Positions 1-8,785 of a stretch of DNA of 64,000 bases are shown in pieces. The notes beneath the pieces were generated by a model, which saw only the letters and a list, made by a program, of their open reading frames with translations, was not told the DNA's origin and searched no databases. Position numbers and translations under genes: made by a program. Source of the DNA: Ruminococcus sp. UBA1409. Lineage in GTDB: Bacteria; Bacillota; Clostridia; Oscillospirales; Ruminococcaceae. The stretch covers positions 141,445 through 205,444 of the forward strand of contig DBPX01000016.1 of NCBI GenBank assembly GCA_002305045.1, given 5' to 3'. Numbering within the stretch: position 1 is the stretch's first letter; each line of letters opens with the position of its first letter.

Positions 1-2
1 AG

Positions 3-341
3 ATGTATATAAACTTTCTGTGCGAGCCTGAGGTTGCTCTTGCAAACTGCGAATACACCGGCTATTCCACACCAAACGGAGCCGCCTTTGAGCTTCTTGA
101 CGAAGAGGTAAGGACAAACCCGCTGCAATATCCGTCAGCCGAGTATCTTGAGTCAAACACCGAGACCTTTATAAATCTCTCCGATGAGGCAAACGCCGAG
201 ATGCAAAGCCTCTGGAATCAGCTCAAGATTGGAAACTCCAGCCCGTGGCTTGTACCGATATTCCTCGTTCTTCTCATAGCGGCGACGATATTCGTAAATG
301 TCTACCGTGCAAGAAAGAAGCAGCGTAGCGAGCATCTGTAG
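3..341 (+). CDS. potD: Spermidine/putrescine ABC transporter substrate-binding protein, C-terminal part (5' cut by window edge)
   Basis: Only the last 112 codons are present; the frame is open to the window start. The motif MYINFLCEPEVALANCEYTGY and the following STPNGAA match the end of PotD-type polyamine-binding proteins, which capture spermidine or putrescine outside the membrane for an ABC importer. Unlike classical PotD, this one carries a hydrophobic segment near its end (about residues 81-98 of the visible part) followed by a basic tail, RARKKQR. The protein therefore seems anchored by its C-terminus, with the tail in the cytoplasm. Fusion to the permease PotC upstream is another possibility, since the N-terminus is not visible. 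A small GAGGC/GCCTC hairpin lies at about 347-360, before prs. Confidence 0.82.
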   Translation: MYINFLCEPEVALANCEYTGYSTPNGAAFELLDEEVRTNPLQYPSAEYLESNTETFINLSDEANAEMQSLWNQLKIGNSSPWLVPIFLVLLIAATIFVNVYRARKKQRSEHL

Positions 342-398
342 CTGTGAGGCGTAAGCCTCTTGAATACCTGAAAATGTTTGTATTGGAGGAGTATTATT

Positions 399-1562
399 AT
401 GTCAAGTCTGTCAAAGCTAAAAACGACCGCACAGGTTTTTAATCCTGCAGTGAGCGTTGCTCCGCTCGGCATTATCGCCATGGACGGTGCAAAGGAGCTT
501 GGAAACAGGATTAACGACTATCTCGTGATGTGGGCAAAGCAGTCTGGTCAGGATGTCGACACCTTTCTTATACCCTGCAGCTGTCCCAGATTTCAGTCGG
601 GAGACGCTAAGGCGCTAATCCAGAAAACGGTGAGAGGCTATGATTTGTTCATAGTCTGCGACACTGGGAACTATTCCTGCACCTATCCCCTTTTCGGACA
701 CACAAACCATATGTCTCCTGACGACCACTATCAGGATCTAAAGAGGATAATCCAGGCTGCGGGGGGCAAGGCTCACAGAATCAATGTAATCATGCCGGTG
801 CTGTACGGCGGGAGACAGCACAGAAGAAACTACCGTGAGTCCCTAGACTGTGCCATGATGCTTCAGGAGCTTCAGTCCATCGGCGTTTCAAACCTTCTTA
901 CCTTTGACGCTCATGACCCAAGAGTCCAAAATGCGGTCCCCCTAATGGGCTTTGACAATATTATACCCTCCTACCAGGTGCTGAAGGCGCTTTTCAAGGC
1001 GTTTTCCGACCTTCATGTCGACAAAAATCATTTCATGGTGGTCTCCCCGGACGAGGGAGCGATGGGAAGAAATATGTACTATGCCTCTGCCATGGAGGTC
1101 GACCTCGGTATGTTCTACAAGAGAAGGGACTACGCCACGATTATCAACGGCAGAAACCCGATTGTTGCTCACGAATACCTTGGCAACAATGTCAAAAATA
1201 TGGACATATTCATTGCCGACGATATAATCGCCTCGGGAGAATCAATGCTTGATATAGCTTACGAGCTTAAAAAGAGGGACGCAAAAAAGATTATCGCCTA
1301 CGCCACCTACTGCCTGTTTACCTCCGGCTTCCAGAAGCTTGACGAGGCGTACAAAAGCGGTATCATAGACGGCGTATTCGGAACAAATCTGACATATATC
1401 CCCGATGAGCTAAAGAGCAGGGAATGGTTCCACATTGTAGACTGCTCTAAGTATGTCTCCTATTTCGTGGCTGCGCTGAATCACGATATGTCTATAAGCG
1501 AGATATTAGACCCTCATGAAAAAATAAGGACTCTGCTTGACTCCCACTCTGTTACTGCCTGA
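399..1562 (+). CDS. prs: Ribose-phosphate pyrophosphokinase (PRPP synthetase), long form
   Basis: This enzyme makes 5-phosphoribosyl diphosphate from ribose-5-phosphate and ATP, the precursor of nucleotides, NAD, histidine and tryptophan. Visible signs are a regulatory-loop-like MPVLYGGRQHRR, FDAHDPR and SPDEGAMGR blocks, and the PRPP-binding loop IADDIIASGESM. From the ATG at 399, with GGAGGAG at 385-391, it is 387 residues, compared with about 315 for the usual enzyme. It therefore belongs to the longer, divergent clostridial type. An in-frame TTG at 378 lies upstream of the ribosome binding site and is unlikely to be used. It has the same strand as the polyamine gene, with a 57-base gap. 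Family is certain; kinetic behaviour of the long form is unknown to me. Confidence 0.93.
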   Translation: MSSLSKLKTTAQVFNPAVSVAPLGIIAMDGAKELGNRINDYLVMWAKQSGQDVDTFLIPCSCPRFQSGDAKALIQKTVRGYDLFIVCDTGNYSCTYPLFGHTNHMSPDDHYQDLKRIIQAAGGKAHRINVIMPVLYGGRQHRRNYRESLDCAMMLQELQSIGVSNLLTFDAHDPRVQNAVPLMGFDNIIPSYQVLKALFKAFSDLHVDKNHFMVVSPDEGAMGRNMYYASAMEVDLGMFYKRRDYATIINGRNPIVAHEYLGNNVKNMDIFIADDIIASGESMLDIAYELKKRDAKKIIAYATYCLFTSGFQKLDEAYKSGIIDGVFGTNLTYIPDELKSREWFHIVDCSKYVSYFVAALNHDMSISEILDPHEKIRTLLDSHSVTA

Positions 1563-1611
1563 AAGGTTTGCAGTCCTGTAATCCGGCAATAGCTTTACAT
1601 AATGCATTTTT

Positions 1612-1704
1612 AAGGGCTCCTCTTCATACATTTCTCATAGGAAAGCATGTACACCACCCGTCAAGGCTTATTCCCACGAGAAATAAAGAAGAGGAGCTTT
1701 ACAA
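1612..1704 (+). promoter_or_regulatory. Structured mRNA leader that can sequester the ribosome binding site of the P-type ATPase
   Basis: Read directly: GCTCCTCTTC (1616-1625) is perfectly complementary to GAAGAGGAGC (1688-1697), and the 3' arm contains the GAGGAG ribosome binding site (1691-1696) for the ATG at 1705. Nested inside are TTTCTC/GAGAAA (1631-1636/1678-1683) and a third helix, 1640-1646 with 1666-1674, which has a two-base bulge. Three stacked, nested helices in 93 bases are unlikely by chance. The inference is translational control of the cation pump, by an ion, temperature or a protein. It does not show the hallmark loops I know for the yybP-ykoY manganese riboswitch. No T-run follows, so it is not a terminator. 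Confidence 0.55.
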
Positions 1705-4233
1705 ATGTATAACAAAGACGATGATTTGATAAGCGGTCTTTCCGACCTTGAGGCAAGGGAAAGGCTGGAGGAATACGGCAAAAACTCCCTCGAGGCGGGA
1801 AAGCGGCAGACCGCCTTTTCCATCCTTTTAGACCAGTTTAAGGACGCCATGGTGCTTGTTCTTCTTGCGGCAACTCTGATTTCTGCGTTGATGGGCGAGA
1901 TATACGACGCTGTAACCATCATAATCATAGTCCTTTTGGACGCTGTTTTGGGATTTGCACAGGAGTACAGGACGGAAAAAACCGTCGAGGAGCTAAAAAA
2001 GCTGACATCTCCTAGCGCAAGAGTATTAAGAAACGGCGTAAAAAGGAGTATACCTGCTAGCCTTATTGTCCCCGGAGACATCATCTACATAGAGTCGGGA
2101 GACAGAATACCCTGCGACGGCGAAATCCTCTCTGAGACCGGGCTTTGGTGCGATGAATCAATTCTTACAGGCGAGTCGGAGTCGGTAAGAAAAAGGACCG
2201 GCGAGGTCTACATGGGCTCGTCTGCGGTAAGGGGCAGGGCTGTTATCAAATGTCTTAAAACCGGCATGTCGACAAGAATGGGTCAGATGTCAAGGATGAT
2301 AGAGCAGGCTGGAAGGGACAAAACCCCTCTTGAAAGAAAGCTAGCCTCTCTTGGAAGGACGCTCTGCGTAATCTGCGCCTTTGTCTGCGTAATTGTAACC
2401 GTGGCAGGAATACTGAGGGGTGAGCCTGTCTTTAATATGCTGATGACGGGAATTACAATAGCAATTGCCGCCATCCCCGAGGGACTTCCGGCTACGGTGA
2501 CAATAGCTCTTGCCCTCGCCGTAAGGAGGATGCTAAGAAAAAATGCGCTTGTACACAAGCTCCACAGCGTAGAAACTCTTGGATGTACTACGGTAATCTG
2601 TTCTGACAAGACAGGGACCCTAACGGAAAACAGGCAGACGGTCACGAGAGTCTATTCTCAGGGATTTGACTACGAGCTTAGCAGCGAAAAGTCATATGAC
2701 AAAGCCTCGCTCGAGGAGCTTATAAAATGTGCGGTTTTATGCAATAACGCAGCTCTTGGCGACGGTGACAGCCAGTCAGACGGAGACCCCACAGAGCTTG
2801 CACTTCTCAGGCTCTCTGACCGTCTTGGCTTTGACAGAAATAATATATCGCTCTCATATAAAAGACTCGGAGAGCAGCCCTTTGAGAGCGAGACAAAGAG
2901 AATGTCCGTCACCGTGATGGCAAGGGAGGGCGCCGTCACCTATATAAAGGGTGCGCCGGATGTAATTTTAAAGGAGTGCAAAAGGATTCTTGGCAAAAAC
3001 GGAGTCTGCGAGCTTGAAAGAAGCGATGCCAAGGAAATAACAAGGCTCTGCGACGAGTATGCAAAAAGAGCGTTAAGGGTATTGGCATTTGAAAAGGTCA
3101 CCCCCGGAGGAGAAAGGATATTCCTTGGTCTCACCGGGATGATAGACGCTCCCAGACCCAAGGCTAAAAAATCTGTCGAGACCCTGAAAAAAGCAGGAAT
3201 AAAGACTGTCATGATAACAGGCGACCACAGGCTGACTGCGGAGGCTGTTGCTAAGGAGCTTGGTATTTTGCGTCCGGGAGGCTTGAGCATTTCCAAGAAG
3301 GAGCTTGATATAATGTCTGACAGAGAGCTTTCAAGGGTTATATCAAGAGCCGCTGTATTCTCAAGGGTAGATCCTGCCGACAAGCTTAGAATAGTCAAGG
3401 CGTTTCGGAACGCCGGTCACATAGTAGCCATGACAGGAGACGGCGTAAACGACGCTCCTGCCGTCAAGGACGCCCACATCGGAGCCGCTATGGGACGCTC
3501 CGGCACCGACGCCTGCCGTCAGGCTGCGGACATCATACTTATGGACGATGACTTTTCCACCCTCTGCGAGGCGGTAAGAGAGGGCAGGACCATATACTCA
3601 AATATCCGAAAATTCGTTCGGTATCTGATATCCTGCAATATCGGCGAGGTTATAGTCATGCTTTTGTCTATAGTCACCGGGCTTCCTGTAATTCTTCTTC
3701 CCGCACAGATACTTCTTGTCAACCTTGCAACAGACGGTCTCCCGGCTATAGCTTTAGGTCTTGAGCCGTCCGAGGGCGAAATCATGAAAAAAAGCCCCAG
3801 GGAGTTTCAGGGCAGCTTTTTTGCAAGGGGCTTAATAAAGAAAATCGTTGTAAGAGGGCTTTTAATAGGAGTCTGCACGCTTTTATGCTTTGCCTACTCG
3901 CTCCACATGGGGCTGCCGTTGGAATCAGCAAGGACCTGCGCTCTTGTAACCCTGATAGCAAGCCAGCTTATCCATGTTTTTGAGTGCCGGAGCGAGGAGC
4001 GCTCTGTGTTCAGGCTGAATCCTCTTAAAAACCTCTATCTGATAGGAGCGGTAGTTATCTCCGCCGCAGTAACAGCCGCCTGCATATACATCCCTGCACT
4101 GGCAAGGGCGATAGACACCGTTCCCCTGTCTTATCCCGAGCTTGCATGGTCGGTGGCGTTTTCAGCCTGCATACCCATAATATCGGGACTTCTTATGCTG
4201 ATAACAAGAAAAGAAACGGGCAGCCCAAATTAA
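1705..4233 (+). CDS. P-type ATPase, calcium-transporting (SERCA/PMR1 type)
   Basis: This is an 842-residue membrane pump that exports a cation, probably Ca2+, using ATP. Visible in order: an N-terminal cation-ATPase domain, TGES (about 155-158, actuator), the TM4 motif AAIPEGLP (about 255-262), the phosphorylation motif DKTGTLT with Asp301, KGAP in the nucleotide domain, and [10 protein letters not shown] at the hinge. The later membrane part keeps SCNIGEV (TM5) and NLATDGLP (TM6), whose Asn, Glu and Asp are calcium ligands in SERCA; this argues for calcium rather than heavy metals. Translation may be controlled by the leader at 1612-1704. It is the last gene on this strand and faces the convergent esterase gene. 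Ion specificity is inferred from motifs only. Confidence 0.92.
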   Translation: MYNKDDDLISGLSDLEARERLEEYGKNSLEAGKRQTAFSILLDQFKDAMVLVLLAATLISALMGEIYDAVTIIIIVLLDAVLGFAQEYRTEKTVEELKKLTSPSARVLRNGVKRSIPASLIVPGDIIYIESGDRIPCDGEILSETGLWCDESILTGESESVRKRTGEVYMGSSAVRGRAVIKCLKTGMSTRMGQMSRMIEQAGRDKTPLERKLASLGRTLCVICAFVCVIVTVAGILRGEPVFNMLMTGITIAIAAIPEGLPATVTIALALAVRRMLRKNALVHKLHSVETLGCTTVICSDKTGTLTENRQTVTRVYSQGFDYELSSEKSYDKASLEELIKCAVLCNNAALGDGDSQSDGDPTELALLRLSDRLGFDRNNISLSYKRLGEQPFESETKRMSVTVMAREGAVTYIKGAPDVILKECKRILGKNGVCELERSDAKEITRLCDEYAKRALRVLAFEKVTPGGERIFLGLTGMIDAPRPKAKKSVETLKKAGIKTVMITGDHRLTAEAVAKELGILRPGGLSISKKELDIMSDRELSRVISRAAVFSRVDPADKLRIVKAFRNAGHIVAMTGDGVNDAPAVKDAHIGAAMGRSGTDACRQAADIILMDDDFSTLCEAVREGRTIYSNIRKFVRYLISCNIGEVIVMLLSIVTGLPVILLPAQILLVNLATDGLPAIALGLEPSEGEIMKKSPREFQGSFFARGLIKKIVVRGLLIGVCTLLCFAYSLHMGLPLESARTCALVTLIASQLIHVFECRSEERSVFRLNPLKNLYLIGAVVISAAVTAACIYIPALARAIDTVPLSYPELAWSVAFSACIPIISGLLMLITRKETGSPN

Positions 4234-4242
4234 GGACTGCCC
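4218..4242. terminator. Hairpin between convergent genes
   Basis: GGGCAG (4218-4223) pairs with CTGCCC (4237-4242), extended inward by CC/GG across one mismatch. On the minus strand it is followed by the T-rich GTTTCTTTTCTTG, so it most likely terminates the esterase transcript. On the plus strand the T-run is missing. It overlaps the last codons of the P-type ATPase gene. Confidence 0.5.
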
Positions 4243-4264
4243 AAGACTGTTAAATAATGATATT

Positions 4265-5227
4265 TTATCTGGTAAAGGCTACATGGGAGAAGTTGTAGAA
4301 GCCAAGGTGCCAGATGCCAAAATCATGTCCTCCGGAGCGGGTATGCCAGGTGAAGTTTTTGTTGCTGAGCTTGTCGCACAGCTCAAGGAGCTGAGGCTCA
4401 AGGTCCTCGCCCTCGCCCTTGGCGTCCTTAATGCCCATCGCATTTGTGTGGCTGGCTATCGCAACGCCGTCGTCAAGTCCGCAGATGTTATAGAAATACT
4501 TGATGTCGTAATCCTCGAACTTATCGTCTGAGAGCCTGGTAGCTATGTCAGAGGCGCTGTAGGTGGTAGGGCAGGAGCTGAATGCTCCAAAGTAGCTGAA
4601 CAGGTCAAGGCACTCGCAAAGGGCGATGTTTGTCGTCTGCATACCGCCCATAGAAAGTCCCGCACAGGCTCTGTGGTCCCTTGCGGCAGTTATGTCATAG
4701 CCCTCGGAGTAATCGGCATAGGTGGCGTAGTGCTCGTCTATGTAGGGAATAAGGTCGTTTCTTAGCTCCTGGCCGAAAAGATAGAAGCCTTGGATATTGT
4801 CAAAGGAGGTGTTATGGCAGTCCTTTGTCGACCTTCCGTTGGGGGTGACGATGATAAACGGCTCAACACCCTCATTAAGAATCATATTGTCGGCAATCTT
4901 CTTGACCTCGCTGTTATTGTCGGTCATAGCCCACTCCCAAAGGTCTCCGCCGACGCCGTGAAGCAGGAACATTACATTGTACTGCTTGCTCTCGTCATAG
5001 TCCGGCGGGAGATAGATGCATGCCTCCTTCTCAAACTCGCTCATATCTCCGGCGTAGTCCTTGGTGGGATAGAAGAAATGCTCTACGGTTCCTCCGTTGT
5101 CGACAGCCTTTCTTGCCTCGCTGGGAATCTCGTCGACAAACTCGACCTTGCCCGAGCAGCCGGTAAGACCGGCAGTAAGCGTCATGCCCATAAGGCAAAA
5201 CATAAGTATGCGCTTGAATATTCTCAT
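4265..5227 (-). CDS. Secreted lipoprotein esterase, alpha/beta hydrolase of the CE1/esterase D type
   Basis: The protein has 320 residues with a lipoprotein signal peptide (basic start, hydrophobic stretch, lipobox LTGC with Cys24), so it is exported and lipid-anchored. The catalytic domain shows the oxyanion region LLHGVGGD, the nucleophile elbow GLSMGG (Ser192) and a C-terminal HDFGIWH histidine, a layout typical of carbohydrate esterase family 1 (acetylxylan or feruloyl esterases). The likely role is removing acetyl or feruloyl groups from xylan in plant cell walls. It follows the MarR gene by 14 bases with AAAGGAG before the ATG, so the two are co-transcribed. Substrate is inference; other small acyl esters are possible. 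Confidence 0.82.
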   Translation of the reverse strand: MRIFKRILMFCLMGMTLTAGLTGCSGKVEFVDEIPSEARKAVDNGGTVEHFFYPTKDYAGDMSEFEKEACIYLPPDYDESKQYNVMFLLHGVGGDLWEWAMTDNNSEVKKIADNMILNEGVEPFIIVTPNGRSTKDCHNTSFDNIQGFYLFGQELRNDLIPYIDEHYATYADYSEGYDITAARDHRACAGLSMGGMQTTNIALCECLDLFSYFGAFSSCPTTYSASDIATRLSDDKFEDYDIKYFYNICGLDDGVAIASHTNAMGIKDAKGEGEDLEPQLLELCDKLSNKNFTWHTRSGGHDFGIWHLGFYNFSHVAFTR

Positions 5228-5241
5228 CTTAAAAATCTCCT

Positions 5242-5712
5242 TTACAGCCCCTGATTTTTCTGATTGCTGACAGCCTGATTGTACATATTGGCAAGGTTCT
5301 TCCCCGCCCTGTCAAGCAGCTCCATAAACAGCTTTTTCTCATCCTCCGAGAAGTTTAAAAGACATTCGCTCTCCACGCTGTCGACAATCTTCTCGACCTC
5401 CTCAGCCATCGCCTTTCCCGATTCAGTAAGATATACTGTGTATGCCCTTTTCCCTCCTGATACATGGGCAGTCTCCCTCCTGATAAGGCCTCTTTTATCC
5501 ATATTCCCCAGGATAATGGTCATCGTGGCAGGCTCGACATGGCACCTCTGTGCAAGATCCTTCTGAAGATACCCCTCCCTTTCCAAGAGTGCCTCGAGAA
5601 CCTTCGGCTGTCCGTCAGAAAGATTCAGCTTAGCAAAGTAGCTTCGGCAAACCTTCCTGTGAGCGTTCGAGGTATAAATCAGCGACTTATGTAGTTTATT
5701 CGTGCTTTCCAT
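5242..5712 (-). CDS. MarR-family transcriptional regulator
   Basis: This 156-residue winged-helix protein has the MarR pattern: helix-turn-helix LQKDLAQRCHVEPATMT (about 50-66) and the wing region RRETAHVSGGKRAYTVYLTESGK. Such proteins usually repress their own operon and release DNA on binding a small, often aromatic, ligand. The gene stands first in an operon with the CE1-like esterase and overlies a promoter with an inverted repeat at 5733-5752, so autoregulation is likely. A phenolic ligand released from plant cell walls would fit the esterase partner; that link is inference. Start ATG 5712 is preceded by GGAGG at moderate distance. Confidence 0.88.
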   Translation of the reverse strand: MESTNKLHKSLIYTSNAHRKVCRSYFAKLNLSDGQPKVLEALLEREGYLQKDLAQRCHVEPATMTIILGNMDKRGLIRRETAHVSGGKRAYTVYLTESGKAMAEEVEKIVDSVESECLLNFSEDEKKLFMELLDRAGKNLANMYNQAVSNQKNQGL

Positions 5713-5732
5713 TTCCCCACAGACACCTCCAT

Positions 5733-5776
5733 ATAATTATCATTCTAATTATCGCACAAAACTAACCGCTTGTCAA
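5733..5776 (-). promoter_or_regulatory. Promoter and operator of the marR-esterase operon
   Basis: On the minus strand TTGACA (5771-5776) is followed after exactly 17 bases by GATAAT (5748-5753). A perfect 7-base inverted repeat ATAATTA-N6-TAATTAT (5733-5752) overlaps the -10 element and start point. This is the classic position for a MarR operator that blocks RNA polymerase. Confidence 0.72.
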
Positions 5777-5832
5777 TACAAATTTTAATAAATGTAATGA
5801 GTATACACTATGATTAATAAATGTGAGGCTTA

Positions 5833-7413
5833 TCAGTCGGAAGGACCAAAGCTCTCCATTATCTTTCCTGCGACACGCAGACCGTCCACCGCTGCGGAGA
5901 CGATTCCTCCGGCGTAGCCTGCTCCCTCTCCGCAGGGATAGAGATTGTCAAATCCCATCGCTAAAAGCTCCTCGTTTCTTGGGATTCTAACAGGAGAGGA
6001 GGTCCTGGTCTCAGGAGCGGTAAGGGCAGCTCCCATATCCTTAAAGCAGGACAGTTCCCTTGAGAACTTCATTATCCCCTCCCTCATCATATCTGTGACG
6101 AAGCCGGGGAATATTCCTCTAAAGTCGCAGGGAACAGCTCCGGGGAGGTAGCTTGGAGCGACGGAAATCGCCCTTGTATCCGCAAAAAGCCCTCCTACAG
6201 TCATCATCGGCGCATGATAGCTATTTGTAAGCGAGTACGCCGCTCTTTCTATCGATAGGGCAAATTCAACGCCGTCAAGCGGCTTTGTGCCGAAATCGGC
6301 AGGTCCAACAGAGACTACAAGCGCCGAGTTGGCGTTTTCTTTATCCCTTGCATACTCGCTCATGCCGTTGGTGACGATGCCTCCCCGCTGGCTTGACGCC
6401 GCTACGACCGACCCTCCCGGGCACATACAGAAGGTATACGCCGCTCTGCCGTCCTTTCGTCTGTGGGATAGCTGATACTCCCCCTTTGGAAGCTCCCGTT
6501 TCCCGGCAAGCGACCCGTAAAGGCTGTAATCAACAGCCTCCTGCTTGTGCTCAATCCTTGCTCCGACCGAAAACGGCTTAGGAATAATGGTGACGCCGGA
6601 GTCAAGAAGCATCCCAAAGGTATCCCTTGCAGAGTGACCTATCGCAAGTACAACTGCGGATGAGGGAATCTCCTCGCCGCAGGAGAGCGCAGATAAAACG
6701 CTCTGACCGTTCGCCCTAAAGCCGTCCAGCCGTGAAAGAAATCTTATTTCGCCGCCAAGCTCCTCTATCCTATTTCTTATAGACATTACGACAAGCCTTA
6801 GCCTGTCCGTCCCTATGTGGGGCTTGGATGAGGTTAGTATATCCTCGGGCGCTCCAAACTCGTACAGTCTTTTTAGAACATAGCCCGTAAGAGGGTCGCC
6901 GATTCGTGTTGTCAGCTTGCCGTCGGAAAATGTTCCGGCGCCGCCCTCCCCGAACTGAACATTTGTGTTTTCGTCAAGCTCACCGCCGCTCCAGAAGCGA
7001 TTGACCGCCTTTACCCTGTTTTCAAGCCTGTCTCCCCTCTCGAGGACGACAGGGCGGTATCCGTTCTCGGCGAGCAAAAGCGCACAGAACATCCCGGCAG
7101 GTCCGAAGCCGGCAATTACTACCCTGCCCGGTCTTTTTTTATCGGAGATATCAAGCTTTAGCTCCGGCTCCTCAAAATACCTTACATCCTTGAGCCTTGC
7201 AAGGCTTATTTCCCGTTCCGGGCTTTTGAGTCTTACAAGGACGGATTTTACAAAGTGGATGCTCTCACGCTTCCTGGCGTCAAGAGAGGATTTGTATATT
7301 TTAGCCTCAAGTATCTCGCTGTGCGGCAGTCTCAGCCTTTTTAGAGCCTTTTCTACTGCCGAGGAGGAATCCTCGTCTATGCCGCAGGAGATATTCATTA
7401 CAATAATTGGCAT
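5833..7413 (-). CDS. FAD-dependent dehydrogenase of the COG2509 type
   Basis: This is a 526-residue cytoplasmic flavoprotein. An N-terminal ferredoxin-like or regulatory segment of about 85 residues is followed by the dinucleotide-binding motif VVIAGFGPAGMFCALLLA and a GGAGTFSDGKLTTR flavin-contact block. The C-terminus has the second FAD motif LYPCGEGAGYAGGIVSAAVDG. The family is widespread and uncharacterised; the substrate is unknown. The start is set at the ATG at 7413: GAGGTG lies five bases upstream, whereas the longer frame would begin with a TTG inside that ribosome binding site. The gene follows cdaR on the same strand but is separated from it by an intrinsic terminator (7424-7457) whose T-run touches its ribosome binding site. 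Confidence 0.85.
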   Translation of the reverse strand: MPIIVMNISCGIDEDSSSAVEKALKRLRLPHSEILEAKIYKSSLDARKRESIHFVKSVLVRLKSPEREISLARLKDVRYFEEPELKLDISDKKRPGRVVIAGFGPAGMFCALLLAENGYRPVVLERGDRLENRVKAVNRFWSGGELDENTNVQFGEGGAGTFSDGKLTTRIGDPLTGYVLKRLYEFGAPEDILTSSKPHIGTDRLRLVVMSIRNRIEELGGEIRFLSRLDGFRANGQSVLSALSCGEEIPSSAVVLAIGHSARDTFGMLLDSGVTIIPKPFSVGARIEHKQEAVDYSLYGSLAGKRELPKGEYQLSHRRKDGRAAYTFCMCPGGSVVAASSQRGGIVTNGMSEYARDKENANSALVVSVGPADFGTKPLDGVEFALSIERAAYSLTNSYHAPMMTVGGLFADTRAISVAPSYLPGAVPCDFRGIFPGFVTDMMREGIMKFSRELSCFKDMGAALTAPETRTSSPVRIPRNEELLAMGFDNLYPCGEGAGYAGGIVSAAVDGLRVAGKIMESFGPSD

Positions 7414-7423
7414 AAAGCACCTC

Positions 7424-7457
7424 AAAAAATGGGACCATTACAAAATCTATGGTCCCA
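7424..7457 (-). terminator. Intrinsic terminator between cdaR and the FAD dehydrogenase gene
   Basis: TGGGACCAT/ATGGTCCCA (7449-7457 and 7430-7438) form a perfect 9-base stem with a 10-base loop, followed on the minus strand by six T (7424-7429). The T-run is directly joined to GAGGTG (7418-7423), the ribosome binding site of the next gene. The hairpin starts 8 bases after the cdaR stop. Confidence 0.85.
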
Positions 7458-7465
7458 CTTGAAAA

Positions 7466-8785
7466 TTATTCTACTACATTGACATCGTGGATGTTTTCCT
7501 CGATATTTGCAACAACGGTGTATCTGCCGAAAGCCCAGCAGTCGGTGTAATCCGGGGCGTAGACATTGACAGAGTACATCTCCGAGCCGAGATTGATGTT
7601 ATAGTTCATCATGTCAAGCTCGGCTATTATGTTCGTGGCGTCAATCTGCTCGATAGACTCGGCAGGCCCTATAATTGTGACATTCGTAATCTTGTCGGTG
7701 AGAACAGAGACAACATAGTCGTCCGGGCAGTTTATAACCGATATTCGGTTGTTATTCACCGTGACGCTCTTTGAGGTGTAGCCCTCAAGGTCGAAGCTGA
7801 CGGTGAGAGTGTTATTGCCGGAGATGTTGGTGTAATATGCCGTGTCAGAAATGCTCTGGGTCAAAAGAGCGCCGATTTTAACCTGTCTTATGTCTATATA
7901 CCCGACGGTGGAGAGTGAATCCATGGTTAAAAGCCTCTGGTCCTTGCCCTTGACCATGACAGTCTCCGGCTGAACGGTGTACTTGCCGTCAAGCGAGGAA
8001 ATGTCAAACTGGCTGAAATACGGATTAAACCTTATATCCGGCTTTAGGTTCTTGGTGATGTAAACCGAGAGGTTAAGATCGAAGCTATCGACATCATGGG
8101 TTATCTTTTCGCTCTCGAACACGCTGTCGCCATTGTACATCTTTAGGCTTGTGTTTGTTATCCTGATATCCTGATTTACCACTCCGCTATTGTTGACCTC
8201 GACAACGCAGGAGGTTATCTGCTCGATATAGTCCTTAGGACCGTACAGAACGACCTGAGAGGGATTTATGCTGACCTCGTCCGGGTCTATCATATAGCCC
8301 TCTGCGGCAGAGACCTTGGAATAATCCGCTGTCAGAGTGCCGTCTGACACGGAAAATTCCTTGTATACAAGATGGTCAAACTCCACCTTGACCGTCTGGA
8401 CATCCTGAACGACAGTAATAGCGTCACCGTTTACACTCGTGACCTCTACCCTTAGGTCATACTGACCGGGAGCACGCACAGAGTCGAGATTTACCGTCGC
8501 ATGGACATCATCCTGTGTGTACTCGCCTATCTGATACCTAAGCCCGGTTATGTTCAGATTGACGGTATCGGCAGACTTTGTCATTATGGAAAGACCGGCG
8601 ATATCAGCATAGCTGCCGGTTAGAGAATAGTCTATAGGAACATCCCTTAGAGTGACCGTAGTCTCCGGGAATACGGTGAGGGAGAGAATGAACCACAAAG
8701 CAAAGGCAGCTATAACCGAAAGAATGAGGTATAGCATATTGATATTGCCAAAGATTCTTCTAAGCCTCTTTTTCTTCTGTGGCAT
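7466..8785 (-). CDS. cdaR: CdaR, YbbR-domain regulator of the diadenylate cyclase
   Basis: A 439-residue membrane-anchored protein: a short basic N-terminus, one transmembrane helix (about residues 14-35), then an extracytoplasmic part made of repeated YbbR domains. CdaR binds CdaA at the membrane and tunes c-di-AMP synthesis, which in Firmicutes controls potassium and osmolyte balance and cell-wall integrity. It overlaps the end of cdaA by 26 bases, so translation is coupled. AAAGGAG precedes the ATG at 8785. Sequence similarity between YbbR repeats is low, and I assign it mainly from architecture and context. A strong terminator follows. Confidence 0.9.
   Translation of the reverse strand: MPQKKKRLRRIFGNINMLYLILSVIAAFALWFILSLTVFPETTVTLRDVPIDYSLTGSYADIAGLSIMTKSADTVNLNITGLRYQIGEYTQDDVHATVNLDSVRAPGQYDLRVEVTSVNGDAITVVQDVQTVKVEFDHLVYKEFSVSDGTLTADYSKVSAAEGYMIDPDEVSINPSQVVLYGPKDYIEQITSCVVEVNNSGVVNQDIRITNTSLKMYNGDSVFESEKITHDVDSFDLNLSVYITKNLKPDIRFNPYFSQFDISSLDGKYTVQPETVMVKGKDQRLLTMDSLSTVGYIDIRQVKIGALLTQSISDTAYYTNISGNNTLTVSFDLEGYTSKSVTVNNNRISVINCPDDYVVSVLTDKITNVTIIGPAESIEQIDATNIIAELDMMNYNINLGSEMYSVNVYAPDYTDCWAFGRYTVVANIEENIHDVNVVE

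Noticed and set aside
1612..1704. yybP-ykoY manganese riboswitch before the P-type ATPase
   Set aside because: The context fits, but I cannot find the conserved loop sequences of that class. Kept as an unclassified structured leader.
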